A stretch of DNA of 51,764 bases, from positions 1-51,764 of the forward strand of contig NZ_JABERD010000057.1 in assembly GCF_013044505.1 (NCBI RefSeq). The letters are read 5' to 3'. This stretch comes from Streptomyces sp. S3(2020). Its GTDB lineage: Bacteria; Actinomycetota; Actinomycetes; Streptomycetales; Streptomycetaceae. Each line of letters begins with the position of its first letter. The first letter of the stretch is position 1. The notes below the pieces were generated by a model. That model worked only from the letters and a program-made list of their open reading frames with translations, was not told the DNA's origin and searched no databases. The position numbers and the translations under genes are program-made. Positions 15,687-23,939 of the stretch are shown piece by piece.

Positions 15687-16421
15687 ATGACCGCCGAACA
15701 CCGCGGCGTCGACGCGCTGATGGCCGCGATCACCGACGAACCACCGCCCGAGGACGCGGACGCCGCCTTCCTGGCCGAACACCGCAAGGCCGCCGCCGAC
15801 GTGGCGCTGCTGCGCGAGCAGTTGGGCATCATCGGCGACGCCCTCGCCGAACCGCCGCCGTCCCCCGCCGTGTCCCCGAAGCCCGCACCGGCACGCCTCG
15901 CCCCGGCCCGCCGACGCGCCGCCCTCAGGTTCGCCTTCGGCGGCCTCGCGGTGGCCGCGGCCGCCTCCGTGGTCGCCGGGCTGGGCTGGCTGGTGGCCCA
16001 GGGCGGCGGCGCCGCGAACGACGCCACGGCCTCCAAGGCCGACGGCGACAGCGGCAGCGTCGGTGCCGAGGCGAGCCAGAGCGGCGGCACCCGCTTCGGC
16101 AGCCCGCACTACCTCGCCTGCACCCGTCTGGTCGCCGAAGGCACCATCACCTCGGTCGAACGCCTCGCGGACGGAGTGCAGCTGAGGATCTCCGTGGACG
16201 TGATCCGCTACTACAAGCAGGAGGAGCGGCGCCCGGAGCACCTCACCTACGTCGTCGAGGACACCTTCGCCCCCGGCCTCGTGCGCGGCGACCGCGTGCT
16301 GTTCGGAGTCCCGAAGGGCGACGCGGTGCCGGACCACTGGGTGGTCGGGGAGAAGCAGGTCGCCCAGGAGCGGGCGTGGATCACGGCCTCGTTGCCGGAG
16401 TCGCGCGGCCTGAGCTGCTGA
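15687..16421 (+). CDS. single-pass membrane protein, probable anti-sigma partner
   Basis: A 244-residue protein. The N-terminal 85 residues are cytoplasmic and acidic then proline-rich (EPPPSPAVSPKPAPARLAP). A membrane helix (LRFAFGGLAVAAAASVVAGLGWLVA, about 74-98) precedes a Gly/Ser-rich linker and an extracytoplasmic domain with the segment YLACTRLVAEGTITSVERL and a terminal cysteine. Position one base after the sigma stop indicates a coupled pair. No zinc anti-sigma motif is visible in the N-terminus, so its anti-sigma role rests on context and topology. Confidence 0.75.
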   Translation: MTAEHRGVDALMAAITDEPPPEDADAAFLAEHRKAAADVALLREQLGIIGDALAEPPPSPAVSPKPAPARLAPARRRAALRFAFGGLAVAAAASVVAGLGWLVAQGGGAANDATASKADGDSGSVGAEASQSGGTRFGSPHYLACTRLVAEGTITSVERLADGVQLRISVDVIRYYKQEERRPEHLTYVVEDTFAPGLVRGDRVLFGVPKGDAVPDHWVVGEKQVAQERAWITASLPESRGLSC

Positions 16422-16441
16422 TCCTCACCGGGCAACGGAAA

Positions 16442-16468
16442 GGGCGGGCGCCCGATGGACGCCCGCCC
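16442..16468. terminator. hairpin terminator between convergent units
   Basis: A 9-bp perfect stem, GGGCGGGCG (16442-16450) with CGCCCGCCC (16460-16468), loop of nine. It separates the sigma/anti-sigma pair from the convergent subtilase gene. Confidence 0.65.
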
Positions 16469-16489
16469 CTCCCTGGTCGTACCCGATGA

Positions 16490-19400
16490 CTACGGTGTGA
16501 CCTTCTCGATCGTCACGCTGCCGAGGCCCGCGACCGTGCCGCGCGCGTTCACCAGCTGGACCTGACCGAAGAACTCACGGCCCTCGGGAGCGGCCGCCAG
16601 GGCGGTGACGTTCGCGGAGACGTCGGCGGTGCCACCCGTGCCCAGCTTGACCGCGACCGAGTCGTCGACCGTGACGGCGCCCAGGGCGGCGGAGAAGAAC
16701 ACGTCCTGGTAGTCGTAGGCCGTCGAACCGGCCGGGATCGCGTAGCCGATGACCTGGATGGTGTACGTACCGGCGGCGGGGTTCGCCACCGAGACGGACT
16801 CCTCCGAGTCGCCGTCGGCGGAGGAGCCGGCCTCGTCACCGTTGCCGTCCAGGACGACCAGGTCGAGGTCGGCCGCCGTGTCGGAGACGTTGCCGATGGC
16901 GACGTCCAGCGACTTGGCGCCCTCGGGGACCTCGACCGTGGTGACCTGGGTCTCGCCGTCGGCGATGGTCGGGCGGGCCGACTTGGCCGAGCCGAGCGGG
17001 CCGCCGACGAGCTTGCCGTCGATCGCGGCGAAGTTGTTCGTCACCTTCCAGGAGGCGGCGGTCGGGGTGCCGACCTTGGCCTCGGGCACGGTCACGACCT
17101 CCGGGTCGAAGGCGGCGTCGAGGACGGTGACGTCCAGCTTGTACGGGTTGTCGAGCACCGGCGACGTACGGCGCGACTCGACCTCGATCTCCCAGACACC
17201 GGCGACCGGGTTGGCGTACGAACGCACGTCGGGGCGGCAGCCGTTGCCGTCGAGGTAGTTGTTGTAGCAGTTCGGCGTGCTGGTGGTGTCCACCGGAACG
17301 CCGTACGGGTGGATCGCGATGAACCGGGTCTGGCTGCCGGTCTTCAGCCCGCCGATGGCGACCTCGAGGGACGTGGCGCCCTCGGGGACGGTCACGAAGT
17401 AGTGCTGCGAGCTGTTGCGCTGGACGGTGTTGGACGCCGAGTAGGTGTACTTCACCGGCGCCGAGACCACGACCGTGTTCAGGATCTGCTTGTCGACGCC
17501 CTCGGTCCTCGGGTCGTCGACCTCCAGGATCGCGCTCTTGAGACCGGCGGTCGGCGCCTTCGCGGCGATCTTGACCGTGACCGGCTTGTTGAGCTCCAGC
17601 TTGATCTCGTCCTTGCCGACGATCGAGAAGGTGCCGGCGGCGTTGTTCTCGAGGTGCAGCTCGTGACGGATCGCCTTGTCGGCGCCGGACGTACGGGTGA
17701 TGGTGACCTCGTACGACTTCTTGACGCCGGCCTTCAGGCCGCCCTCACGGTCGTAGATGCCGGTGCCGAAGCCCGGCGTCTTCAGGAACTGGTCGATCGC
17801 GGTGTCGACCGGCGCCTTGACGGTGTAGTCGTGGGAGGTCGCGCCGTCCTTGATGGAGTCCCAGGCGTCCTCGATGTTGATGAGGCCCGAGCCCTCCTCG
17901 TACGCCTGCACACCCTTGATGTGGTCGGCGGTCGAGGTCAGCGCCGTGCGCAGGGTCTTCGGCGTGAGCTCGATGCCCTTCGCCTTGGCGGCGGACAGCA
18001 GCAGCGCCGAGGCGCCCGCGGCCTGCGGGGAGGCCATCGAGGTGCCCTGGAGCATGGCGTAACCGGCCGGCAGCGAGTAGCCGGACTCGGCGACCGGGGC
18101 GCCCGGCAGCCAGGTCTGGATCGTGTTGATCGAGGCACCCGGGGCGACCAGGGTCGGCGTGAAGCCGCCGTCCTCACGCGGGCCGCGCGAGGAGAACGGG
18201 ATCAGGGCGTACGGCTTCGAGACGGTCGAGCCGTAGTTGGAGTACCAGGTCGCCTTGGAGATCGAGGCGCCGACGGAGATCACCTTGTCGGCCAGACCGG
18301 GGTCGCCGATGGTGTTGGCACCCGGGCCGGAGTTGCCCGCGGAGATCACGAGCTGCACACCGTAGGTGTCGATGAGGCGCGTGTAGAGCTCGGCGCGCGC
18401 GTTGTTGCCGTCGTTCAGCGCGGGGAGGCCGCCGATGGACATGTTGACGATGTCGACGCCACGGTTGGCGACGAGGTCGATCATGCCCTCGGTGAGCGCG
18501 GTGTTGGTGCAGCCGCCGGTCCAGGTGCAGGCACGGGAGGAGACGACCTTCGCGCCCGGGGCCGCGCCGTTCATCTTGCCGCCGAACAGGCCGTTGGCGG
18601 CGGTGATGCCGGCGACGTGGGTGCCGTGCTCGGACTCGATGACGCCGATGTTGACGTAGTCGGCCTTGTCGCCGGCCGCGTTGAAGACGACGTCCTTGCG
18701 GATCTCGACCACGAACGGCTGACGCTCGGCGACCTCGGTCGCCGGGTTGTCGGTACCGAACCAGCCGATCTGGAAGCCGTCCTTGTAGGGCTTCATCGCG
18801 GCGTCGTCGGAGAAGTCGAAGTTGTTGTTCAGGTCGACCCGGACGGTACCGGCGGCGGCGTCGTAGAGGACGCCCCACACGTCGGTGGTGTCGCCGTCGC
18901 GGTTGGAGTCGCCCGCGGCGTCGCCGCCCGCGGTGAACGACTCGCGGAACAGGTTGAACTGGTAGGAGCCCGCCGGGGCCTTCCAGGTGGCGCCCGCGAT
19001 GGTGAAGGTCGGGCCGCTGACCGGGTTGTTCATCCGGCGCCAGGTGGCGTCCGCGTCGCCGACCGGGTCCGTGGCGGTCACCCAGTCGACGATCTTGCGC
19101 TCGCCGGTGGTGGTCTTCTGCAGCGCCGGGTGGCCGAGGTCGACGCCCGAGTCGAGGACGCCGATGGTGATGCCGCGGCCGTCCGCCTTCGGGTGGTCCT
19201 CCACGAAGTCGACGGCGCCCGTCTCGAAGGACGGGTTGTACGGGTTCTCGGCAGGGGTCTTCTTGCCGGGCGCCGAGGGGGTGGCCGCCTTGCTCGCGGT
19301 CGCGCCATTGGCGGTGTCCGCGCTCGGCGTCGGGTCGTCCAGCGCGATCTCCTGGCGCAGGTCGATGCCGTGCACGGAGGAGAGCTTGACGGCGGCGGCG

Positions 19401-19783
19401 ATGGCCGAGTCCGCCTTCGCGGTGGGGACGGTGGCGCGGACGTAGCCGACCTTGTCGAAGGTGCGGCCCACGAGACCGCCGCTCACGGCGTCCAGCTGCT
19501 CGGCGACCTGCTCGGTCTGCCCCGGAGCGGTCGCGATCATCAGCGTGACGTTCTTGTCACCGTCCGCCTTGGCCTCGGCGAGCAGGTCCGCGTCGTCCGA
19601 ACCGAGCTTGTCGTGGGCGGACTTGGCGCCCGGGTCGGCCGCGACGGGTGCGTCGGCAGCGGCGATGGCCATGGGTATCGGCCCGGCCGCGGAGAGCGCG
19701 GCCACGAGACCGGCGGCGACGGCGATGCGCACCACGCGTCTCGCGCCGCCCGAAATCGGTTCGCGCTGGGGGGTGAGGGTCAT
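16490..19783 (-). CDS. secreted S8 subtilisin-like serine protease
   Basis: A 1097-residue exported protease. The N-terminus is basic, then hydrophobic (VVRIAVAAGLVAALSAAGPIPMAIAAA), a signal peptide with an AxA site. An inhibitor-like propeptide follows. The catalytic triad is D213 (VLDSGVDLGHP), H388 (SEHGTHVAG) and S584 (QGTSMASPQAAG), counted from the ATG at 19789; subtract two for the preferred start at 19783, which has AAGGGA at proper distance. Between D and H is a long insert with Asp/Asn-rich turns (DSNRDGDTTD, VDLNNNFDFSDD), likely calcium-binding. Two pre-peptidase-like beta domains (EVPEGAKSLDVAIG, NPAAGTYTIQVIG) make up the C-terminus. Probably scavenges extracellular protein. 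Confidence 0.93.
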   Translation of the reverse strand: MTLTPQREPISGGARRVVRIAVAAGLVAALSAAGPIPMAIAAADAPVAADPGAKSAHDKLGSDDADLLAEAKADGDKNVTLMIATAPGQTEQVAEQLDAVSGGLVGRTFDKVGYVRATVPTAKADSAIAAAVKLSSVHGIDLRQEIALDDPTPSADTANGATASKAATPSAPGKKTPAENPYNPSFETGAVDFVEDHPKADGRGITIGVLDSGVDLGHPALQKTTTGERKIVDWVTATDPVGDADATWRRMNNPVSGPTFTIAGATWKAPAGSYQFNLFRESFTAGGDAAGDSNRDGDTTDVWGVLYDAAAGTVRVDLNNNFDFSDDAAMKPYKDGFQIGWFGTDNPATEVAERQPFVVEIRKDVVFNAAGDKADYVNIGVIESEHGTHVAGITAANGLFGGKMNGAAPGAKVVSSRACTWTGGCTNTALTEGMIDLVANRGVDIVNMSIGGLPALNDGNNARAELYTRLIDTYGVQLVISAGNSGPGANTIGDPGLADKVISVGASISKATWYSNYGSTVSKPYALIPFSSRGPREDGGFTPTLVAPGASINTIQTWLPGAPVAESGYSLPAGYAMLQGTSMASPQAAGASALLLSAAKAKGIELTPKTLRTALTSTADHIKGVQAYEEGSGLINIEDAWDSIKDGATSHDYTVKAPVDTAIDQFLKTPGFGTGIYDREGGLKAGVKKSYEVTITRTSGADKAIRHELHLENNAAGTFSIVGKDEIKLELNKPVTVKIAAKAPTAGLKSAILEVDDPRTEGVDKQILNTVVVSAPVKYTYSASNTVQRNSSQHYFVTVPEGATSLEVAIGGLKTGSQTRFIAIHPYGVPVDTTSTPNCYNNYLDGNGCRPDVRSYANPVAGVWEIEVESRRTSPVLDNPYKLDVTVLDAAFDPEVVTVPEAKVGTPTAASWKVTNNFAAIDGKLVGGPLGSAKSARPTIADGETQVTTVEVPEGAKSLDVAIGNVSDTAADLDLVVLDGNGDEAGSSADGDSEESVSVANPAAGTYTIQVIGYAIPAGSTAYDYQDVFFSAALGAVTVDDSVAVKLGTGGTADVSANVTALAAAPEGREFFGQVQLVNARGTVAGLGSVTIEKVTP

Positions 19784-19949
19784 CTGCATCCCTTGTAGGT
19801 AAAGGAACGTGCGGTCTGCGATCGCACAGCTTTACGCATGGGAAGGATGTTTAGGGAGAGTTGACCGAATCGATATGGGCAGATGGGGAAAACCCGCTAT
19901 CCCCTTTGGGGAGTTGAGTGACAAAAGGTGCGAAACGGCTTCTGGTCTC

Positions 19950-20477
19950 TCAGGTTTCTCTGGTACGCGCATAGTGCCGCGACGCCTTCGCCCGGTTTCC
20001 GCAGGCCGCCATCGAGCACCAGCGGCGCGTGCCGTTCCGTGAGGTGTCGAAGAAGTGCAGGATGCACGCCTCGTGGGCGCAGCCGCGGATCCGGTCGGGC
20101 GCGGCGGTGAGGAGCTCCAGGTAGTTGCGCGCGGCGAGCCAGGCGGGCCCCCAGGTGGAGTCGCGGAACTCCGGGACCTCGCCGGGCCCTTCGGCGGTGA
20201 GGGTGGCCCGGATCCGGCCGTGCTCCAGGATCGCGTCGAGCGGTGCCACGGCGGCTCCGTGGACGGCCGCGCGCAACGCGTCCCGCGTCTGGAGGGCGTG
20301 CCGCAGAGTCAGCGCGTCCGCCTCGAACCGCCCGTCGAGCGCGTTGGCCGCGAGCCACACCGCCAGCCCGTCGATGTCGCTCAGCAGGTCCTGCACGGCC
20401 CCCTCCCGCATCCACCGCGTGTTGAGCAGGTCGAGCGCGAGCGGCTCGCCCGTGAGGGGGCGGGGATCGGCGGACAT
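19950..20477 (-). CDS. CGNR zinc-finger domain regulator
   Basis: A 175-residue protein with an N-terminal ABATE-type domain (LALDLLNTRWMREGAVQDLL, then AALRAAVHG region) and a C-terminal CGNR zinc finger: C and C in RGCAHEACILHFFDTS, then C and C in RRWCSMAACGNRAKASRHYARTRE. Such proteins are thought to be stress-responsive DNA-binding regulators. Start ATG 20477 has GAAGGGAG upstream. It is divergent from the VOC/PNPOx-like/Nudix genes and may control them. Between it and the VOC start are 110 bases containing a TAACC...GGTTA dyad. Confidence 0.9.
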   Translation of the reverse strand: MSADPRPLTGEPLALDLLNTRWMREGAVQDLLSDIDGLAVWLAANALDGRFEADALTLRHALQTRDALRAAVHGAAVAPLDAILEHGRIRATLTAEGPGEVPEFRDSTWGPAWLAARNYLELLTAAPDRIRGCAHEACILHFFDTSRNGTRRWCSMAACGNRAKASRHYARTRET

Positions 20478-20587
20478 GTGAGGGCTCCCTTCGGTGCTAA
20501 CCGCTCAAGGGTACGTGACTGGTTGCGTCGGCTATCTGTAACCCTTAACATTATTCTGACAGGTTAGATCAGCTGAAGGGGACAGCC

Positions 20588-21031
20588 ATGGCCTTGCGTA
20601 CCGGTCACATCGGTCTGAACGTCACCGACCTCGACCGCTCCCTCGCCTTCTACCGCGACGTCCTGGGCTTCGCCCTGATCGGCGAGGGCAAGGAGGAGGA
20701 CCGGCGGTACGCCTTCCTGGGCGACGGCGAGAGCCTCGTCCTCACGCTCTGGCAGCAGGCGGGAAAGGGCTTCGAGGGCGACCGCGCCGGACTGCACCAC
20801 CTCGCCTTCGAGGCGGACTCCATCGACCGCGTCAGGGAGTACGAGCAGGCGCTGCGGACGTACGGAGTGGACTTCGCCTACGAGGGGGTCGTCGCCCACC
20901 GCGAGGGCGCGGCCTCGGGCGGCATCTTCTTCCACGACCCGGACGGCACCCGCCTGGAGATCTCCGTGCCGAGCGGCGCACAGGGCGCGCCGGCGCCCGT
21001 CGAGTCGGCTCCCACCTGCGGCTTCTTCTAG
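20588..21031 (+). CDS. VOC family protein (glyoxalase/dioxygenase fold)
   Basis: A 147-residue protein of two beta-alpha-beta-beta-beta units. HIGLNVTDLDRSLAFYRDVLGF opens the first and HHLAFEADSIDRVREYEQAL the second. The likely metal ligands are the histidine in GHIGLNV, the histidine of LHHLAFE and the glutamate in GTRLEISVP. The C-terminal tail PTCGFF is unusual for the family. AAGGGG at 20576-20581 precedes the ATG. The next gene starts two bases after its stop. Could be a lyase, dioxygenase or a small-molecule binding resistance protein. Confidence 0.88.
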   Translation: MALRTGHIGLNVTDLDRSLAFYRDVLGFALIGEGKEEDRRYAFLGDGESLVLTLWQQAGKGFEGDRAGLHHLAFEADSIDRVREYEQALRTYGVDFAYEGVVAHREGAASGGIFFHDPDGTRLEISVPSGAQGAPAPVESAPTCGFF

Positions 21032-21033
21032 CC

Positions 21034-21918
21034 ATGGGCGTCTATCACGCGGGCTCGCGGACCGTGCAGGACCGGGTCGGGGTGCGGGAGCAGGCGGATC
21101 ACGTGGGCCGGGCGATCGGCGAGGGCATCAAACCGGTCGCGGCGGCCTTCCTGGAACTCCAGCCGCTCCTGGTCCTGGGCGCCGCCGACCCGTCGACGGG
21201 CCGGGTCTGGGCGTCGCCGCTCTCCGGGACGCCGGGGTTCGTCCGGGCCACCGGGCCAAGGCGGATATCGGTGACCGGCGGGCTCCTCCCGACGGACCCG
21301 CTGGCGCGGGCGCTCCACCGGGAGGACACCCTCGTCGGCACGATCGCCCTCGACCCCCGCACCCGCCGCCGGATGCGCCTGAACGGCCGACTCCGGCCCA
21401 CGGAACGGGGGTTCGCGATCGAGGCGGACCGGGTGTTCGCCAACTGCCCGAAGTACCTCCAGCGCAGGGAGTCCTACGAGGTGACGGCCGGCCGGGAGAG
21501 CGGCGCCCCTCGCCGGAGCCGCGAACTCACCCCCGCCCAGGCCGAGTTCGTCACCGCCGCCGACACCTTCTTCCTGGCCACCGTCCACCCGGACGGCGCC
21601 GACGCCAGCCACCGGGGCGGCAACCCCGGTTTCGTGACGGTGACTTCACCCCGCGAGCTGAGCTGGCGGGACTACCCGGGCAACGCCATGTTCCTCACCC
21701 TGGGCAACCTCGCGGCGGACCCCGGAGCGGGCCTGCTGTTCCTCGACTGGACCACGGGCACGGCACTCCAGCTGACGGGCGAGGCGAGCACGGAGTTCGA
21801 CGGCACGGAACGCAGGGTGCGCTTCACCCTGACGGAGGCCGTCGAGACACCCTCCGCGGTGCCGCTGCGCTGGTCGGCGCCCGAATACTCACCCGCGAAT
21901 CCCGACCCGGCGGGCTAA
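21034..21918 (+). CDS. pyridoxamine 5'-phosphate oxidase-like flavoprotein
   Basis: A 294-residue protein with two tandem split-barrel halves. The first (LQPLLVLGAADPSTGRVWASPLSG) and the second (ADTFFLATVHPDGADASHRGGNPGFV ... GNAMFLTLGNLAADPGAGLLFLDW) each show the FMN-binding pattern. Members bind FMN or F420 and act as oxidases or reductases; most are uncharacterised. The ATG two bases after the VOC stop indicates one mRNA. It is not PdxH, which is shorter and carries a different C-terminus. Confidence 0.85.
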   Translation: MGVYHAGSRTVQDRVGVREQADHVGRAIGEGIKPVAAAFLELQPLLVLGAADPSTGRVWASPLSGTPGFVRATGPRRISVTGGLLPTDPLARALHREDTLVGTIALDPRTRRRMRLNGRLRPTERGFAIEADRVFANCPKYLQRRESYEVTAGRESGAPRRSRELTPAQAEFVTAADTFFLATVHPDGADASHRGGNPGFVTVTSPRELSWRDYPGNAMFLTLGNLAADPGAGLLFLDWTTGTALQLTGEASTEFDGTERRVRFTLTEAVETPSAVPLRWSAPEYSPANPDPAG

Positions 21919-21927
21919 CTTCCCTGT

Positions 21928-22386
21928 ATGCGCAAGAAGCTGAGGGTGGCGGCCTACGCCATATGCGTCCGCGACGACCAAGTACTCCTCGCCCGCTGGA
22001 TCGACAACGACGGCTCCCCGGAGTGGACCCTGCCGGGCGGCGGCATGGAACACGGCGAGGACCCCTACGACACGGTGCTGCGGGAGGTGGAGGAGGAGAC
22101 GGGGTACCACGTGGACATCACCGGACTGCTCGGCGTGCGCACCCGCCGCCACACCTACCGCGGCCGCCTCGGCCGCACCGTCGACCACCACGCCGTGGGG
22201 CTCGTCTACGAGGCCCGCGTCACCGGCGGCGAACTGCGCCACGAGATCGGCGGCTCCACCGACATGGCCGCCTGGCACGACCTCACCGCCGTGCCCGGCC
22301 TGAACCGCGTGGGCCTCGTCGACGAAGGGCTGCGGCTGTGGCGTGAGCGTCCGGTGACGGGACGGGTGGCGGGGCTCCGGGAGTAG
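21928..22386 (+). CDS. Nudix hydrolase
   Basis: A 152-residue hydrolase of nucleoside-diphosphate-linked substrates. The Nudix box GGMEHGEDPYDTVLREVEEETGY (about residues 39-61) carries the E...REVEEE metal-binding carboxylates. The N-terminal strand RVAAYAICVRDDQVLLARW is typical of MutT-like subfamilies. It begins ten bases after the PNPOx-like gene and so is likely in the same transcript. The exact substrate cannot be told. Confidence 0.92.
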   Translation: MRKKLRVAAYAICVRDDQVLLARWIDNDGSPEWTLPGGGMEHGEDPYDTVLREVEEETGYHVDITGLLGVRTRRHTYRGRLGRTVDHHAVGLVYEARVTGGELRHEIGGSTDMAAWHDLTAVPGLNRVGLVDEGLRLWRERPVTGRVAGLRE

Positions 22387-22479
22387 CCGCTCCGGTTCGC
22401 CCGCCTGTGCCGTTTCCCTCCCGGAGCGGACACCGTTCTGGGATGCTGAACGCCATCGCCATTGCCGAGGGGGACGGCC

Positions 22480-22881
22480 ATGGACTGGTCGACGTCCATC
22501 ACATACGGCGCACTGGGCGGCCTCGTCGTGGAGATCGTCGTCTTCTACGGGCGGATCGCGACCTGGCAGGCGGCCAGGCACCGGGCGCTGTCGCGCAACA
22601 GACGGCGCGACAAGCTGCCGCGCTTCGACAAGTACGTGGATCCGCCCTCGGACGCCCTGGCCGCGCTGACCCGGATCTCCCTGGGCGCAGGCGCGGGCTG
22701 GCTCTTCGCCCCGCAGCTGACGGGTGCGCTGGCCACGGTCGCGGTCGGGGCGTCGGCGCCGGCGCTGCTGCGGCAGTTCGGGAGCGCGCGGGTGCTCCAG
22801 GCGGTCATCGCGGGGCCCGGCCCGGACCCCGCGGCGCCCGCCGAGCCCCCGACCCCGGCCGGCGAGGTCCTCGAATCATGA
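22480..22881 (+). CDS. hypothetical membrane-associated protein
   Basis: A 133-residue protein from ATG 22480 with GAGGGGGA upstream. A first hydrophobic helix (SITYGALGGLVVEIVVFYGRIA, about 5-26) is followed by a basic loop (RHRALSRNRRRDKLPRFDKYVDPP). A second weaker hydrophobic stretch (ALTRISLGAGAGWLFAPQLTGALATVAVGASAPALL) and a Pro/Ala-rich tail complete it. Its stop overlaps the next start (ATGA). Family not recognised. Confidence 0.72.
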   Translation: MDWSTSITYGALGGLVVEIVVFYGRIATWQAARHRALSRNRRRDKLPRFDKYVDPPSDALAALTRISLGAGAGWLFAPQLTGALATVAVGASAPALLRQFGSARVLQAVIAGPGPDPAAPAEPPTPAGEVLES

Positions 22882-23699
22882 GCCGCCCCCGCCTCGCCCC
22901 ACGCTACTGGGCCTCCCTGACGGACGCCCGCCCCGAAGAACTCGACCACCTCATCGAGCACGGCCGCCGCCGGGATCTGCCGCTGTGGCGGAGGTATGTG
23001 GCGTCGCTGCTGGACGTCCACGTGGTCGCGGAGCGAAGGGCGGAGGAGCGGGACTCGTGGGAGACGGTGGGGGAGGCACCGACATCCACCGTGCTCTACA
23101 CACTCGACCCGGTCGTCGCCGTGGCGGGGCCGACGCATCCCCCCAGGCCGCGACAGAGGAGGGCCGGACTGGTCCTGGCAGCCGTGGTCGCCGCCGCGAC
23201 AGTCATCGGCGTCCAGCTCCTCGCGACAGGTCCGGCGAACGACCCCGTGGTGATCGGCGGATCGCCGCACCAGAGCCCGCCACCCGGCGCACACCGTGAG
23301 TCGGGCGGCTTCGCCTGGGACACCCCCGAGGGGTGGCGGCGGGACGTGAAGTCGGGCGCGGAGGTGCACTACACCTCCCCGGACGGCAAGCAGGAACTCG
23401 TGGCGAAGGCCTCGCTGCGCAGCGGCGACCTCATGGAGGTCTGGAAGACCTCGGAGCGAAACGCGCAGGAGGGGGACGGCTACCGGAAGATTCGCCTGGA
23501 GGAGGCCACCTTCCATGGCTGGCCCGCCGTGATCTGGGAGTACACCTTCAGCCAGAACGGTGTCTCCTGGCACGCACAGCTCCTCGGCTTCGCCGCGGAC
23601 GGCAAGACCTATCAGGTCAACACGTGGTACCAACCGGACATCGAGGCCGATGCCCGCAAGATCTACGAACGAGTCCGCGACAGCTTCACCGTCCTGTGA
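22878..23699 (+). CDS. hypothetical membrane-anchored protein
   Basis: A 273-residue protein. The cytoplasmic N-terminus (about 1-97) is followed by a single membrane helix (RRAGLVLAAVVAAATVIGVQLLATGP, about 95-119) and an extracytoplasmic domain of about 140 residues. That domain (FAWDTPEGWRRDVKSGAEVHYTSPDGKQELVAK, ending RKIYERVRDSFTVL) resembles small lipoprotein or PsbP-like ligand domains often attached to Streptomyces kinases and membrane proteins. It is translationally coupled to the preceding gene, so the pair probably acts together at the membrane. Confidence 0.75.
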   Translation: MSRPRLAPRYWASLTDARPEELDHLIEHGRRRDLPLWRRYVASLLDVHVVAERRAEERDSWETVGEAPTSTVLYTLDPVVAVAGPTHPPRPRQRRAGLVLAAVVAAATVIGVQLLATGPANDPVVIGGSPHQSPPPGAHRESGGFAWDTPEGWRRDVKSGAEVHYTSPDGKQELVAKASLRSGDLMEVWKTSERNAQEGDGYRKIRLEEATFHGWPAVIWEYTFSQNGVSWHAQLLGFAADGKTYQVNTWYQPDIEADARKIYERVRDSFTVL

Positions 23700-23828
23700 C
23701 GGGACCCCACCCCTACCCCGCCAGATGAACAGGGCGTGACCTTCTCACCGCTGACCGACGAGCCCTCGTAGACGCGCAGGGGCCCCCAAGATCCACGTAC
23801 GGTGATCGGCGTTGCGCGTTGCCGTCTC

Positions 23829-23850
23829 GTTCACGCGCAGGTCATTCCCG
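23829..23850 (+). promoter_or_regulatory. candidate PHO box (PhoP operator)
   Basis: Two adjacent 11-base direct repeats, GTTCACGCGCA (23829-23839) and GGTCATTCCCG (23840-23850). They fit the Streptomyces PhoP unit G(G/T)TCAYYYR(G/C)G at 9 and 10 of 11 positions. A further GTTCACGACTG lies at 23878-23888. The gene 90 bases downstream is a metallophosphoesterase, a sensible PhoP target. Confidence 0.5.
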
Positions 23851-23939
23851 GTGCCAACGATCCAGTGTGAGCGGGTTGTTCACGACTGCGAGCTCCCCGC
23901 GACCACTGCCGACGCGTTCGCACTCGGGGAGACCGCGCC

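Noticed and set aside
17309..19798. Plus-strand open frame of 829 codons opposite the S8 protease
   Set aside because: The composition is Gly/Arg/Val-rich without motifs. The minus strand encodes an intact subtilase with its full triad and a signal peptide.
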